The notes beneath the pieces are model-generated. The model was not told where the DNA came from. It was given only the letters and a program-made list of their open reading frames with translations, and did no database searches. Of a stretch of 64,000 nucleotides of DNA, positions 1-7,913 are shown one piece after another. Both the position numbers and the translations under genes were made by a program. Source of the stretch: Actinomycetes bacterium (GTDB taxonomy: Bacteria; Actinomycetota; Acidimicrobiia; Acidimicrobiales; RAAP-2); NCBI GenBank assembly GCA_021791615.1, contig JAJYWG010000120.1:1-64000 (forward strand), in the 5' to 3' direction. Positions within the stretch are counted from its first letter, which is position 1; each line of letters opens with the position of its first letter.

Positions 1-49
1 CGCGGAGCGCGTCGAGCAGCTCGGACAGGGCAGAATCGGATAGAGCCAT
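1..49 (-). CDS. IS256-family (mutator) transposase, N-terminal fragment, runs off window
   Basis: Only the first 16 codons are inside the window. They read MALSDSALSELLDALR, which resembles the start of actinobacterial IS256-type DDE transposases. An AGGAGG ribosome binding site lies about 8 bases upstream of the ATG, so this is a genuine gene start. The element would extend to the left. Identification rests on a short N-terminal match from memory, so the family is probable rather than certain. Confidence 0.5.
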   Translation of the reverse strand, partial: MALSDSALSELLDALR

Positions 50-153
50 CGGTGTGACCTCCTCGCTGTGCACTTGTGATGTACACACCGAGCATCACGC
101 CGATGGCTCACCTGGTGGTGGACCTGCCCCGAATTCCCACCACGTGAGGGGAC

Positions 154-510
154 TCATACCCGCTTGGCTGCGGCCACGGCCCCCTTCACGAGCGTGATGC
201 CGCCGGTGTAGCCGTGCTCGCCGCGCAGGCGCTCGAAGATCCGCCGGGCGGTGTGGCTCTGCGTGGGAGGGGCTGACTTGCCGGCTTCCAAGATCTCGTC
301 GATGACCGGGAAGAAGCGCCCGAGGACGGGCTTCGCCCGGGGCTCGCTCGGGCGATAGCCGAGCGGTTCTGGGCTGGCCAGGATCTTGTCCAGCGCCTCG
401 TGGCCGATCCGGTCGTCCCGCATGATCGAGCGCTCCGAAGCCTTCTCCAAGAGAACCTTGCGACGGATCTCGGCCACTGCTCCATGTCGGTCCACACCCT
501 TTCCCCCCAA
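154..510 (-). pseudogene. istA: Truncated IS21-family transposase IstA (N-terminal 118 residues)
   Basis: The 118-residue product matches the start of IS21 IstA proteins: an early segment like EIRRKVLLEKASERSIMR, then ILASPEPLGYRPSEP, and a segment like HTARRIFERLRGEHGYTGG just before the catalytic region. IstA is normally about 400-550 residues and is followed by the ATPase gene istB. Here the frame stops right after the VKGAVAAAKR region, so the DDE catalytic core and istB are missing. The break abuts the presumed IS256-like element at the left edge, which suggests one element inserted into another. It cannot transpose by itself. Confidence 0.75.
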
Positions 511-575
511 CTGGACGCCCTCACGGCCTCCTCGAAGGAAGCTTCAAGGGCCAGTCAGGCAGAGCGGGGGATCCT

Positions 576-633
576 CAGGTGCGGCTGTTTTCGACCAACC
601 AAACCCAAGGGGCAGGTGCGGCTGTTTTCGACC
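576..633. repeat. Two 21-bp direct repeats in the IS21 end
   Basis: Bases 576-596 and 613-633 are the same 21-base sequence, which contains GGTGCGGCTGTTTTCGACC. IS21 elements commonly carry multiple transposase-binding repeats just inside their ends, and this pair fits that role. Confidence 0.7.
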
Positions 634-657
634 GGCGTTTACATATCGGCACGGCCG

Positions 658-1578
658 CTAGCTGCCGCCCTTGGGCTCAGGCACGCCGGCGGGCACCGGC
701 AAACCCGCATCGGTGAACGCCTGGCGGATGTCACCCGCAGCGCTCGCTAGCGACGCCGCGGGGGGGTGCTCCGAGAGGAGCGCTTGGTACTCGTGCACTG
801 CCGCAGACGGGTCGTCTGCGCCCAAGAGCTCGATCGTCCCGAGGTACAGATGCCCGGCATAGAAGCCTGGGTCGACAACCGTCGCCCGTGTGACCATGGC
901 CTGTCCCGCCGACTCGAGCGCTGCGTCGTGCGTCTGGGAGCCGGTCTGCCACTCGAGCCACCCACCCTCTGCCAGCGCTTCGGGCTGTTTCGGGTTCTCC
1001 GACAGCACCTTCTCGTAGAGCTCGAGGGCGGTGACGACGTGACCTTCGCTCACCAGGGTCGCGGCTTGGGCCACCTGCTGGGTAATGAGGGCTTTGCCAC
1101 GCAGTGTGATGCTGCCGGTTGCCGACTGCCCGGGCAGCCGCGGTGCAGTGACGTCCACGAGGAGAAGGACCATAGCCGCCACCAGTGCTGCCACGCCGGC
1201 GACGAGCATCCATTTCCGCCGCCGCAACAGGAGCCGGCGCAGCAACGACCGGGGCCGGTGCTCACGCTCGGGGCCTTCGGTGGCAGTCGGCTCGTCGGTA
1301 CGCTCGGCATCCCCGCTCGATGGAGCGGCGAGCTCGGCCAAGCGAGCTTCCACGTCGGCCAGGAGCTCTTGGTCACGCCGGCACAGCACCCGGTAGTCGT
1401 CGTCGCCGAGATCGCCGGCATCGTGCTCGCGATCGGCGTCATCGAGAGAGCGCAGGAGGAACTCTCTGCGATCCTCGAGGTGCCAGCGCTCGTCGGTCAC
1501 GCTGGGACCACCGTCATGATCCCGGCGCTGGCGCGGACGTCGAGCGCGTGCCGGCGAAGGGGTGTCGGCAACGCTCAT
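658..1578 (-). CDS. ccmI: Cytochrome c maturation protein CcmI-like, TPR membrane protein
   Basis: A 306-residue protein with a long charged N-terminal cytoplasmic part (DREFLLRSLDDADREHDAGDLGDDDY, a CcmI-type heptad-like region), one membrane segment at about residues 125-147, and a C-terminal extracytoplasmic half with TPR-like helices (LVSEGHVVTALELYEKVLSENP). In System I cytochrome c maturation, CcmI presents apocytochrome c to the CcmF/CcmH heme lyase. Its ATG overlaps the ccmH stop (ATGA), and it is the last gene of the ccm operon. Sequence identity within the CcmI family is usually low, so the call leans on topology and context. An IS21 end sits immediately downstream. Confidence 0.75.
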   Translation of the reverse strand: MSVADTPSPARARRPRQRRDHDGGPSVTDERWHLEDRREFLLRSLDDADREHDAGDLGDDDYRVLCRRDQELLADVEARLAELAAPSSGDAERTDEPTATEGPEREHRPRSLLRRLLLRRRKWMLVAGVAALVAAMVLLLVDVTAPRLPGQSATGSITLRGKALITQQVAQAATLVSEGHVVTALELYEKVLSENPKQPEALAEGGWLEWQTGSQTHDAALESAGQAMVTRATVVDPGFYAGHLYLGTIELLGADDPSAAVHEYQALLSEHPPAASLASAAGDIRQAFTDAGLPVPAGVPEPKGGS

Positions 1579-2084
1579 CGTGCTTGCCGGCGGAGTCGGG
1601 CCATCTCACGCGACCGGCGCCAGAAGAACACCCCGAGCGCGGCGACCCCAACTGCTGCACCTGCCGCCGGCAGGAACCAGACGAGCGAGACCAGACCGGT
1701 CGTGGGAGGCCGGAGCAGGATCGTGCCGCCATATTGGCTCACCAGGGTCGCTTCGATCTGGCGGTTCGTCCGGCCCTCTTTCACCAGATGGAGCACCTCG
1801 TCTCGAACTGCGACCGCGGCCGACGCCGAGGACTGCGCCGCCGACAAGTCGGCGCAGCTCGGGCAGCGCACCTGGGAGTCGATCACAGCAGCCCGTTCGG
1901 CGGCGGTCTGCTTGCCCGCAGCTCCCAAGCCGCTCCCGATGGCCAAGGCAACCCCGAGCACGATCAAGAGCAACCCGGCCGACAGCGCGGAGCGCCGGTG
2001 ACGGCGGTGTACGCGGCGCCCGGGGTCCTTCGCTCCCGTGTCAGGCGTCGCTCCCGTGTCAGGCATCGCTCCCGTGTCAGGCAT
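1575..2084 (-). CDS. ccmH: Cytochrome c maturation protein CcmH (heme lyase thiol subunit)
   Basis: 169 residues with the redox pair RCPSC (C74, C77), the CcmH/NrfF thioredoxin-like motif used to reduce apocytochrome c before heme attachment. Two membrane segments (about 33-55 and 130-157) flank the extracytoplasmic domain. The C-terminal membrane anchor is as in other CcmH proteins. The N-terminus is three tandem copies of a hexapeptide (MPDTGA, MPDTGA, TPDTGA) encoded by 18-bp repeats, so two in-register ATG codons are available as starts. The first ATG overlaps the end of ccmG by 8 bases, and I keep it as the start. Confidence 0.85.
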   Translation of the reverse strand: MPDTGAMPDTGATPDTGAKDPGRRVHRRHRRSALSAGLLLIVLGVALAIGSGLGAAGKQTAAERAAVIDSQVRCPSCADLSAAQSSASAAVAVRDEVLHLVKEGRTNRQIEATLVSQYGGTILLRPPTTGLVSLVWFLPAAGAAVGVAALGVFFWRRSREMARLRRQAR

Positions 2085-2655
2085 CGGAGTGCCGGTCCGC
2101 CGCCAGCATGCTGTCCAACTGGGCTGCCGTCACCGGTCCGGCCCAGTCCCCGACCACGATCCCTTCGGGGTTCACCAAGAACGTCATCGGCGGCGACTCG
2201 ACTCCATAGGCATTGGCAATCGCGCCGTCGTGGTCGGGCACGGCCGGCCAACGCTGCCCTGATTGGCGCACGAATGCCGATGCCGCGGCGTCCGAGTCGT
2301 TGAACACCACGCTGATGAGTGCGGCTCCGGAGGGCTCGTGCTGCTGCTGGCGATCGAACGTGACGAGGTTCGGCTCCTCGCTCTGGCACGGGGGGCACCA
2401 GCTCGCAAAGAAATTCACGTAGACGAACCGCCCCCGGTACGCCGACAGGGCGACCGTGTGGCCTTGGAAGTCCCGACCGCTGAACTCGGGGGCAGCCCGC
2501 CCCAGGAGCGGGCTGCCGACTTGGGTTGCCTGGTAGGAGGGCCGAGTGGCGGCAACCACCGCGACCACGGCGAGGACGACGACCACCGCACCGGCTACCC
2601 ACCGGGTGAAGTGCCTCGGACGCCGGGGGAGAGTGGCAACCGATCCATCGGTCAT
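2077..2655 (-). CDS. ccmG: Thioredoxin-like thiol-disulfide oxidoreductase CcmG/DsbE/ResA
   Basis: 192 residues: an N-terminal membrane anchor (about 19-37) and an AhpC/TSA-thioredoxin fold with active site WCPPC (C87, C90) in the context VYVNFFASWCPPCQSEEP. It would reduce the CXXCH cysteines of apocytochromes outside the membrane, receiving electrons from CcdA. The start is the ATG at 2653-2655, which overlaps the ccmF stop (ATGA). The frame upstream of this ATG overlaps ccmF and is a shadow. Confidence 0.9.
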   Translation of the reverse strand: MTDGSVATLPRRPRHFTRWVAGAVVVVLAVVAVVAATRPSYQATQVGSPLLGRAAPEFSGRDFQGHTVALSAYRGRFVYVNFFASWCPPCQSEEPNLVTFDRQQQHEPSGAALISVVFNDSDAAASAFVRQSGQRWPAVPDHDGAIANAYGVESPPMTFLVNPEGIVVGDWAGPVTAAQLDSMLAADRHSDA

Positions 2656-4922
2656 ACGAGCTGATCCCGCTCTCCGCTGCCCGCCGGTACCTGCTCCGAA
2701 GGAGCTGGGCCCACCTGCGCGTGGTCGCGCGGCACCACCCCCACCCGCGCGTGATCGCGCGGCACCACCCCCACCTGCGCGTGATCGCGCGGCACTGCGC
2801 CCACCGGTGCCCGCTCCTGTTCGCGTTCTGGGGGTGACGATGTCCGGCGAGCGTCCGCCTCCCTCGGCGAGGAGCGCCGTGGGGCCGACGCCACTGCGGG
2901 CGACTGGAGCACCACCCGAGCGGGTGCCGACACCGGGTCGGTCGAGCGCCGCCTGCTCCCGGGAAGCAGCGCCATCAGGCCCCCGAGCCCGACGATGAGC
3001 CCACCGGCCCACATCCATGCCAAGAGCGGCTCGATCACGACGCCTACAGCGATGGACCCGGATGGCAAATTCGGAAAAGCAGTCGCCCCGGTCGTCGGGC
3101 CGGTACCCCCGATCGCGTCGAAGGTCAGGTACACGTCGCCGAGGAAGCTCGAGTCGATGGCAGGCGTCCCCACCGCTTCGGACTGGGGACCGCCGTACTT
3201 GCTCACGGCCGGGTAGAACAACCCGCCCCCGTCGATCTTGATGACCGCTTCGGTGGCCAGGCGCTGCGGGGTGTCGACTGTGCGGATCCCCTCGAAGACG
3301 AACGTGTGGCCGTCGTAGTGCACAACCTGCCCCTCTCGCAGCGCCAGCTCGGTCTGGGAGCGGAACGACGTGGCAGCCACGAGGCCGACGGCCAGCACCA
3401 CGACGCCCAAGTGGACGATCATGCCGCCGTTCGCCCTGCCCACCAGTCCCCGCAACCAGCCGGCACCGTGCCGCAGGCTCGTTCGGACGGACAGCACGAG
3501 CGAGCGTATGGCCGAAGCTCCGGCAAACGCACCGAGCCCGAACCCGAGCAACGGCTCGAGCCCACGTACCCCTCCGATGACGCAGCCCACGACGACGAGC
3601 ACCCCGCACCACGCCGGGACCGCCAGGCGGTGCCACAGGACCCCGGCATCCACTTTTCTCCAGCTCAGTGCAGGCGCGACCGACATCAAGAAGAGCAGCG
3701 AGAGGCCGAAGGGAACCGCGACGGTGTCGAAATAGGGGGCGCCCACGGTGACTTCCTGGTTCGTGAGTGCTTGGTAGAGGATCGGGAAGAGCGTCCCCAA
3801 GAGCACGATGAGCGCGAACCCGACGAACAGGACGTTGTTCAGCAAGAACGCGCCCTCCCGGCCGAGGGGCGCGTCGATCCCGCCCGGCGAGCGCAAGCGG
3901 TCACCCCTCCAGGCGATCAGCCCGAAGCCCACGAAGGCGACCAGGAAGAAGAACGCAATCAGGACCGGCCCGAGATCGGACTCCGAGAATGCGTGGACGG
4001 ACTGGACCACCCCCGAGCGAGTGAGGAACGTCCCGAGGATGGTGAGGGCGAACGTGGCGACGGCCAAGGACAGGTTCCACACCCGCAGGAGACCTCGCCG
4101 CTCCTGGACCATCACCGAGTGCAGGTACGCGGTCCCGCAGAGCCACGGCATGAGCGCGGCGTTCTCGACCGGGTCCCATCCCCAGAAGCCCCCCCATCCG
4201 AGGACTTGGTACGACCACCAGGCGCCCAGCACGATCCCGACGGTCAGGCAGGTCCACGCGAGCAGCGTCCAGCGCCGGGTCTCGACCTGCCAGCGCTCCC
4301 CCACCCGCCCGGTGGCGAGCATCCCCACGGCGAATGCGAAGGGCACGGTGAAGCCCACGAACCCGAGGTACAGGAGGGGGGGATGCGCGGCCACGAGTGG
4401 ATTGTCCTGGAGCAGTGCGTTGGGACCGGCTCCGTGAAGGGGCGCATGGCCGGGCACCATGAGGAAGGGGTTCGCCGGGAAGGCCATCAGCCCGAAGAAG
4501 AAGGCCGAGACGGCGTACATGACCAGGGTGGCCCACCGGATCACCGGATCAGCCGCCTGCCTGCGGTACCGCCAGACGACCGCCGCGGTGAACAGCGCCA
4601 GGATGAGGCCCCATAGAAGGATCGATCCGGCGAGCGCCGACCACAGGCCGGTGATCGAGTAGATGAGCGGGGTTGCGCGGGCGTTGTTGTCCGCCACGTA
4701 CACCAGGGAGAAGTCGTGGGTGACGAGCGCGTGCTCCATGGCCGCCGTCGCCAGCACGGCCCCGAGCAGGAGGACGCCTGCGCACAGCCGGGCGTCCAGC
4801 CGGTGCGCCGGGGGCCGCCCGAGCGGCTGCCGGCGCAGCGTCCACGCCATCGCAAGGACCCCGATGCCCGCGCCGCCCAGCCCGAGCCAGACGCCGATCT
4901 GCCCGAGGACGGCGTTCAGCAC
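2652..4922 (-). CDS. ccmF: Heme lyase subunit CcmF
   Basis: 756-residue polytopic protein of the heme handling family. The tryptophan-rich WWD motif (WGGFWGWDPVENAALMPW, about residues 240-257) is intact. CcmF takes heme from holo-CcmE and joins it to apocytochrome c together with CcmH and CcmI. I chose the GTG at 4920-4922 because GGGAGG lies 9 bases upstream. A longer frame to 5048 would overlap ccmE. The C-terminal cytoplasmic tail (roughly residues 690-756) contains a tandem repeat of about 11 residues built on VPRDHAQVG, three clear copies, which is not part of the family and looks like a local expansion. Confidence 0.93.
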   Translation of the reverse strand: MLNAVLGQIGVWLGLGGAGIGVLAMAWTLRRQPLGRPPAHRLDARLCAGVLLLGAVLATAAMEHALVTHDFSLVYVADNNARATPLIYSITGLWSALAGSILLWGLILALFTAAVVWRYRRQAADPVIRWATLVMYAVSAFFFGLMAFPANPFLMVPGHAPLHGAGPNALLQDNPLVAAHPPLLYLGFVGFTVPFAFAVGMLATGRVGERWQVETRRWTLLAWTCLTVGIVLGAWWSYQVLGWGGFWGWDPVENAALMPWLCGTAYLHSVMVQERRGLLRVWNLSLAVATFALTILGTFLTRSGVVQSVHAFSESDLGPVLIAFFFLVAFVGFGLIAWRGDRLRSPGGIDAPLGREGAFLLNNVLFVGFALIVLLGTLFPILYQALTNQEVTVGAPYFDTVAVPFGLSLLFLMSVAPALSWRKVDAGVLWHRLAVPAWCGVLVVVGCVIGGVRGLEPLLGFGLGAFAGASAIRSLVLSVRTSLRHGAGWLRGLVGRANGGMIVHLGVVVLAVGLVAATSFRSQTELALREGQVVHYDGHTFVFEGIRTVDTPQRLATEAVIKIDGGGLFYPAVSKYGGPQSEAVGTPAIDSSFLGDVYLTFDAIGGTGPTTGATAFPNLPSGSIAVGVVIEPLLAWMWAGGLIVGLGGLMALLPGSRRRSTDPVSAPARVVLQSPAVASAPRRSSPREADARRTSSPPEREQERAPVGAVPRDHAQVGVVPRDHARVGVVPRDHAQVGPAPSEQVPAGSGERDQLV

Positions 4923-4944
4923 CTGGGACAGCCTCCCGGCATGC

Positions 4945-5475
4945 TCAGCGCGCCGTCCCGCTCTTTGCCCGGGCCGGCGCGCTCGCCGTGTGCACCGGGC
5001 TGTAGTACTGGGAGTGCTTCTCCATGATCTGGTTGGACATGAAGACATCCGACGACGGCGACGCGAAATGGCCGATGACGATCACCGGGATGTCCTTGTC
5101 GAACAGCTCGGGCGGCGAGCCGACACTTTGCACGGCGACCCTCGCAGACCCCTGGGAGACGACGAAGTCGGTGCCGTCGGCAGTGGGATGGATGGTGCCC
5201 GGCGCCACTGTGCCTTCGAGCCGGAAGACCGTCGTGCCCAGAGCGGCCTTCCTCGAGAGCGCCTGGTGGACCGTCTCGTAGTAGTTGAGCGAGCTGCCGA
5301 GCCCCTCGACGAGGAGGTACACGACCGCGGCAGCCAGCGCGCAGAACATCACCGCCAGGCGGAGCCGGTGCCGCCGGACGGGCCGGCGCGGCGGGGTCGG
5401 GGCCTCGGGGCCCGAGGGAGGGGGCTCGGGGCCCGAGGGAGGGGGCTCGAGCGCGGTGTCGTCCGTTCCGGTCAC
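4945..5475 (-). CDS. ccmE: Heme chaperone CcmE
   Basis: 176 residues: a Pro-rich N-terminal tail with a duplicated PPPSGPE segment, one membrane segment (about 38-58), then the OB-fold heme chaperone domain. The covalent heme-binding histidine is retained: EKHSQYYSP gives H154 and Y158 in the HXXXY form rather than the CXXXY form found in some other lineages. The GTG start at 5473-5475 overlaps the ccmD stop. CcmE carries heme from CcmABCD to CcmF outside the membrane. Confidence 0.92.
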   Translation of the reverse strand: MTGTDDTALEPPPSGPEPPPSGPEAPTPPRRPVRRHRLRLAVMFCALAAAVVYLLVEGLGSSLNYYETVHQALSRKAALGTTVFRLEGTVAPGTIHPTADGTDFVVSQGSARVAVQSVGSPPELFDKDIPVIVIGHFASPSSDVFMSNQIMEKHSQYYSPVHTASAPARAKSGTAR

Positions 5476-5624
5476 CCCTCGCGCTCCCGATCGCGGCCGC
5501 GCTCGGAGCTCACATCAGACGTGGCGACTGCGCGCGCGAGCCGGCGCCGGCGCCACCACAGGCTCACGCTGTAGACGAACAGCACGCTGAGGCAGATGAC
5601 GTAGCCGGCGTCGACGTACTTCAC
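5472..5624 (-). CDS. ccmD: Small membrane protein CcmD
   Basis: A 50-residue frame between ccmC and ccmE: one membrane helix (about residues 7-24, MKYVDAGYVICLSVLFVYS...) followed by a very basic, Arg-rich cytoplasmic tail (WWRRRRLARA). Size, topology and position are exactly those of CcmD, which helps release holo-CcmE from the CcmABC complex. It starts at a GTG that overlaps the ccmC stop and its own stop overlaps the ccmE GTG, so all three genes are translationally coupled. Confidence 0.85.
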   Translation of the reverse strand: MKYVDAGYVICLSVLFVYSVSLWWRRRRLARAVATSDVSSERGRDREREG

Positions 5625-6478
5625 CGTCCACCCCCCGTCGGCTCCGGCGCCGCCAAACGCACCGGTGTGGAGTGACCTGGACCGCCCACTGGAGGCTCAG
5701 CCGAGCCGGCCTCCCCCGACGCGATCCCATCCGAGCTGCTCTCAGGCGTGTTCACGGCACCGGTGCTTCCCTCGGCCCGCCGCTCGGCCAGCGACACCTC
5801 GAGCTCCTGGTTGCCGATGCGATCCCGCATGACCTCGACGTCGTAGCGGACGGTCACCATCCACACGAACACGAGCGTCAGGGCCACGAAGCCGAGGAGC
5901 AGGGTCCACGCCATCGAGCCATGAATGGTGGGCGAGAGTGTCGCGTTGAGCACACTGGCCTTCTGGTGGAGCGTCTGCCACCAGTCCACCGAGAAGTGCA
6001 CGATCGGTACGTCCACGAAGGCCACCAGCGCGGCGACGGCACAGCGCTTGGCGCGCACCTCAGGGTCTGCGGGGACCCTCCGAAGGGCGAGGTACCCGAC
6101 GAAGAGCACGAGCAGCAGGGCGGTGCTCGTGAGCCGGGCTGTCCAGGTCCACCACACGCCCCAGGTCGGGCGGCCCCAGAGCGAACCGCTCACCAGGGTC
6201 AGTGCGTTGAACACCACACCGACCTCGACCGAGGCAGCGGCCAGGCGGTCCCAGAAGAGCGAGCGGGTGCGGCGCCAAAGGTACAGGAGGCTGGCCAGTG
6301 CCGAGAGCCCGAACGCCAGGTACAGCGCCACCCAGGCGATCGGAGGATGCAGGTACAACAACCGCACCAGTGTCCCTTGCACCTGGTCCGGCGGGGTCAC
6401 CCATAGCCCTAGCCAGACGGTGGCCGCCGTCGCCACGATCGCGGCGACCCCCACACTTCGGAGCACGATGGTTCTCAT
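5621..6478 (-). CDS. ccmC: Heme exporter/handling protein CcmC
   Basis: 285 residues, six membrane segments, heme-handling family. The external histidines are present (H44 in LYLHPP; H161 in VPIVHFSVDWWQTLHQ) and so is the WWD region (WGVWWTW, residues 106-112). The residue after it is T113 (WTWTARLT), where family members normally have Asp (WxWDARLT). CcmC loads heme onto CcmE. A C-terminal cytoplasmic extension of about 60 residues follows the last membrane segment. The start overlaps the ccmB stop. The chosen ATG gives a good N-terminal membrane segment. Confidence 0.92.
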   Translation of the reverse strand: MRTIVLRSVGVAAIVATAATVWLGLWVTPPDQVQGTLVRLLYLHPPIAWVALYLAFGLSALASLLYLWRRTRSLFWDRLAAASVEVGVVFNALTLVSGSLWGRPTWGVWWTWTARLTSTALLLVLFVGYLALRRVPADPEVRAKRCAVAALVAFVDVPIVHFSVDWWQTLHQKASVLNATLSPTIHGSMAWTLLLGFVALTLVFVWMVTVRYDVEVMRDRIGNQELEVSLAERRAEGSTGAVNTPESSSDGIASGEAGSAEPPVGGPGHSTPVRLAAPEPTGGGR

Positions 6479-7143
6479 CCGGCCTCCTGCAACGGGCCGT
6501 AGAGGACGATGCCCACCACGACGTAGACGACAGCGAACGGTGCGAGGATCCGGAGCCAGGACTCACCGGCGGCTGCATGCCCGAAGAGCGCGGCCGACCA
6601 GACTTCGGATCCCGACAAGAGCACGGGTGCGAGCACCGGCAGCACGAGCAGGGGAAGAAGGGTCTCTCGCACACGGAGCCCAGCCGACAGCGCTCCGTAG
6701 ATCACCCCGGCAGCCGCGAGGCCGACGGTGGCCAGCAGCGAGGCGACGACGGCCAGCCAGATCACATGGAGGCGCACACCGAAAAAGAGCGTGATCCCCG
6801 CCCAGAGGGCCACTTGGAGCAGAGCGAGCTGGACCGCCACCGCTGCGGTCTTGCCGAGGAACACGCCGGCAGGATCGACTCCCGACAGCCGCAAGCCGTC
6901 CCTCGTGCCTTCACCGGACTCGATGGCGAAACTTCGCTGGGTCGCGAGAACGGTGGAGAACAGGACTGCCAGCCAGAACAGCCCCGGCGCCGCGTCGTGC
7001 AAGGTGGACGGTCCGGGCCCCAAGGCGAACGCGGAGAGGATCAGGACCAGCAAGGAGAAGGGCAGGACCTGCCAGAGCGCCACGCGCGAGCGGGCTTCGA
7101 TCCGCAGGTCCTTCCCGGCGATCAGGAGGGCGTCACGCCACAT
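6475..7143 (-). CDS. ccmB: Heme exporter protein CcmB (ABC permease)
   Basis: 222 residues with about six membrane segments and the CcmB signature region near the N-terminus (LLIAGKDLRIEARSR) and FAIESGEGTRDGLRLS. It is the membrane partner of the ATPase CcmA in the CcmABCD complex that releases heme-loaded CcmE. I chose the ATG at 7141-7143 (MWRDALLIAGKDL). A longer frame to 7194 would run far into ccmA. The chosen start already overlaps ccmA by 11 bases. Confidence 0.9.
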   Translation of the reverse strand: MWRDALLIAGKDLRIEARSRVALWQVLPFSLLVLILSAFALGPGPSTLHDAAPGLFWLAVLFSTVLATQRSFAIESGEGTRDGLRLSGVDPAGVFLGKTAAVAVQLALLQVALWAGITLFFGVRLHVIWLAVVASLLATVGLAAAGVIYGALSAGLRVRETLLPLLVLPVLAPVLLSGSEVWSAALFGHAAAGESWLRILAPFAVVYVVVGIVLYGPLQEAG

Positions 7144-7873
7144 GGGCCGTCTCCTCTGATGGGGGGACCGCCTCGAGCACCGGTCGCCGTCCACCGCGCT
7201 GCTCGTCGACCACCCTGCCGCCGGTCATCGTCACCGCTCGATCGGCCAATGGCACTGCCAGATCGGGCTCGTGCGAGGAGAGCAGGACCGCCGCTCCACC
7301 ACCTGCGGCCTCGGCGATGAGGTCGGCCAGGAGCCGGCGGGTGGCTCCGTCGAGGCCGGCGTGAGGCTCGTCGAGGAGCCAGAGCTCGGGCGTGCGCGCG
7401 ACCAGTGCAGCCAGCGCGACCCGGCGGCGCTGACCGGCCGAGAGCCGCGCCACCGGCGTGCGCCGGAGCCTCCCGACGATACCCAGCCGCTCGAGCGCCG
7501 GATCGACCCGCGACGTGGGAAGCCCCGCCGCCCGAACGGCGAACCGCACGTTCTCTGCCGCCGTGAGCTCGTCGTAGAGCGGCGCAGCATGGCCCAGCAG
7601 ACCCACCCGGAGCCGGACGTGAGTGGGGTCCTGCCGGAGATCCTCGCCCAGCACTTCGGCAGCGCCCGACGTCACGGGCAGCAGGCCTGCGCACGTACGC
7701 AGCAAGCTGGTCTTCCCTGCCCCGTTGGGACCCAGCACCACCACCACCTCGCCTGCGGAGACGGTCAGGTCCACCCCCGAGAGGGCGGGGAACCGGCCGG
7801 CGAGGGCGACGGCGGAGCGGAGGTGGACTGCTGCAGGCATGGACGTCTCGGACATGCTACGGGCGTCGGGCAC
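7133..7873 (-). CDS. ccmA: Heme exporter ATP-binding protein CcmA
   Basis: ABC ATPase of 246 residues: Walker A GPNGAGKTS (48-56), ABC signature LSAGQ (144-148), Walker B LWLLDEP (164-170) and the switch histidine in SSHEPD. It pairs with CcmB to drive release of holo-CcmE. The GTG at 7873 has no clear ribosome binding site. An ATG six codons later (7855) or the ATG at MPAAV are equally possible starts. Confidence 0.92.
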   Translation of the reverse strand: MPDARSMSETSMPAAVHLRSAVALAGRFPALSGVDLTVSAGEVVVVLGPNGAGKTSLLRTCAGLLPVTSGAAEVLGEDLRQDPTHVRLRVGLLGHAAPLYDELTAAENVRFAVRAAGLPTSRVDPALERLGIVGRLRRTPVARLSAGQRRRVALAALVARTPELWLLDEPHAGLDGATRRLLADLIAEAAGGGAAVLLSSHEPDLAVPLADRAVTMTGGRVVDEQRGGRRPVLEAVPPSEETAHVA

Positions 7874-7913
7874 CCCGGGGCCAAGCAGGCAGAATCCGCC
7901 TGGACGACGCTGG

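Larger units (their letters stand above)
154..643 (-). mobile_element. IS21-family remnant, one terminus plus 5' part of istA
   Basis: Read on the minus strand, the element begins at position 643 with TGTAAACGCCGGTCGAAAAC, a typical IS21-family end, followed by an internal copy of the same end repeat and then istA. The other end and istB are not present. The terminus lies only 15 bases beyond the stop codon of the last ccm gene (658), so the insertion landed just past the operon without breaking it. Confidence 0.65.

Noticed and set aside
115..143. GTGGTGG...CCACCAC inverted repeat as an IS256 terminal repeat
   Set aside because: It is only 7 bases per arm within one side of the element. True terminal repeats would need the other end of the element, which lies outside the window.
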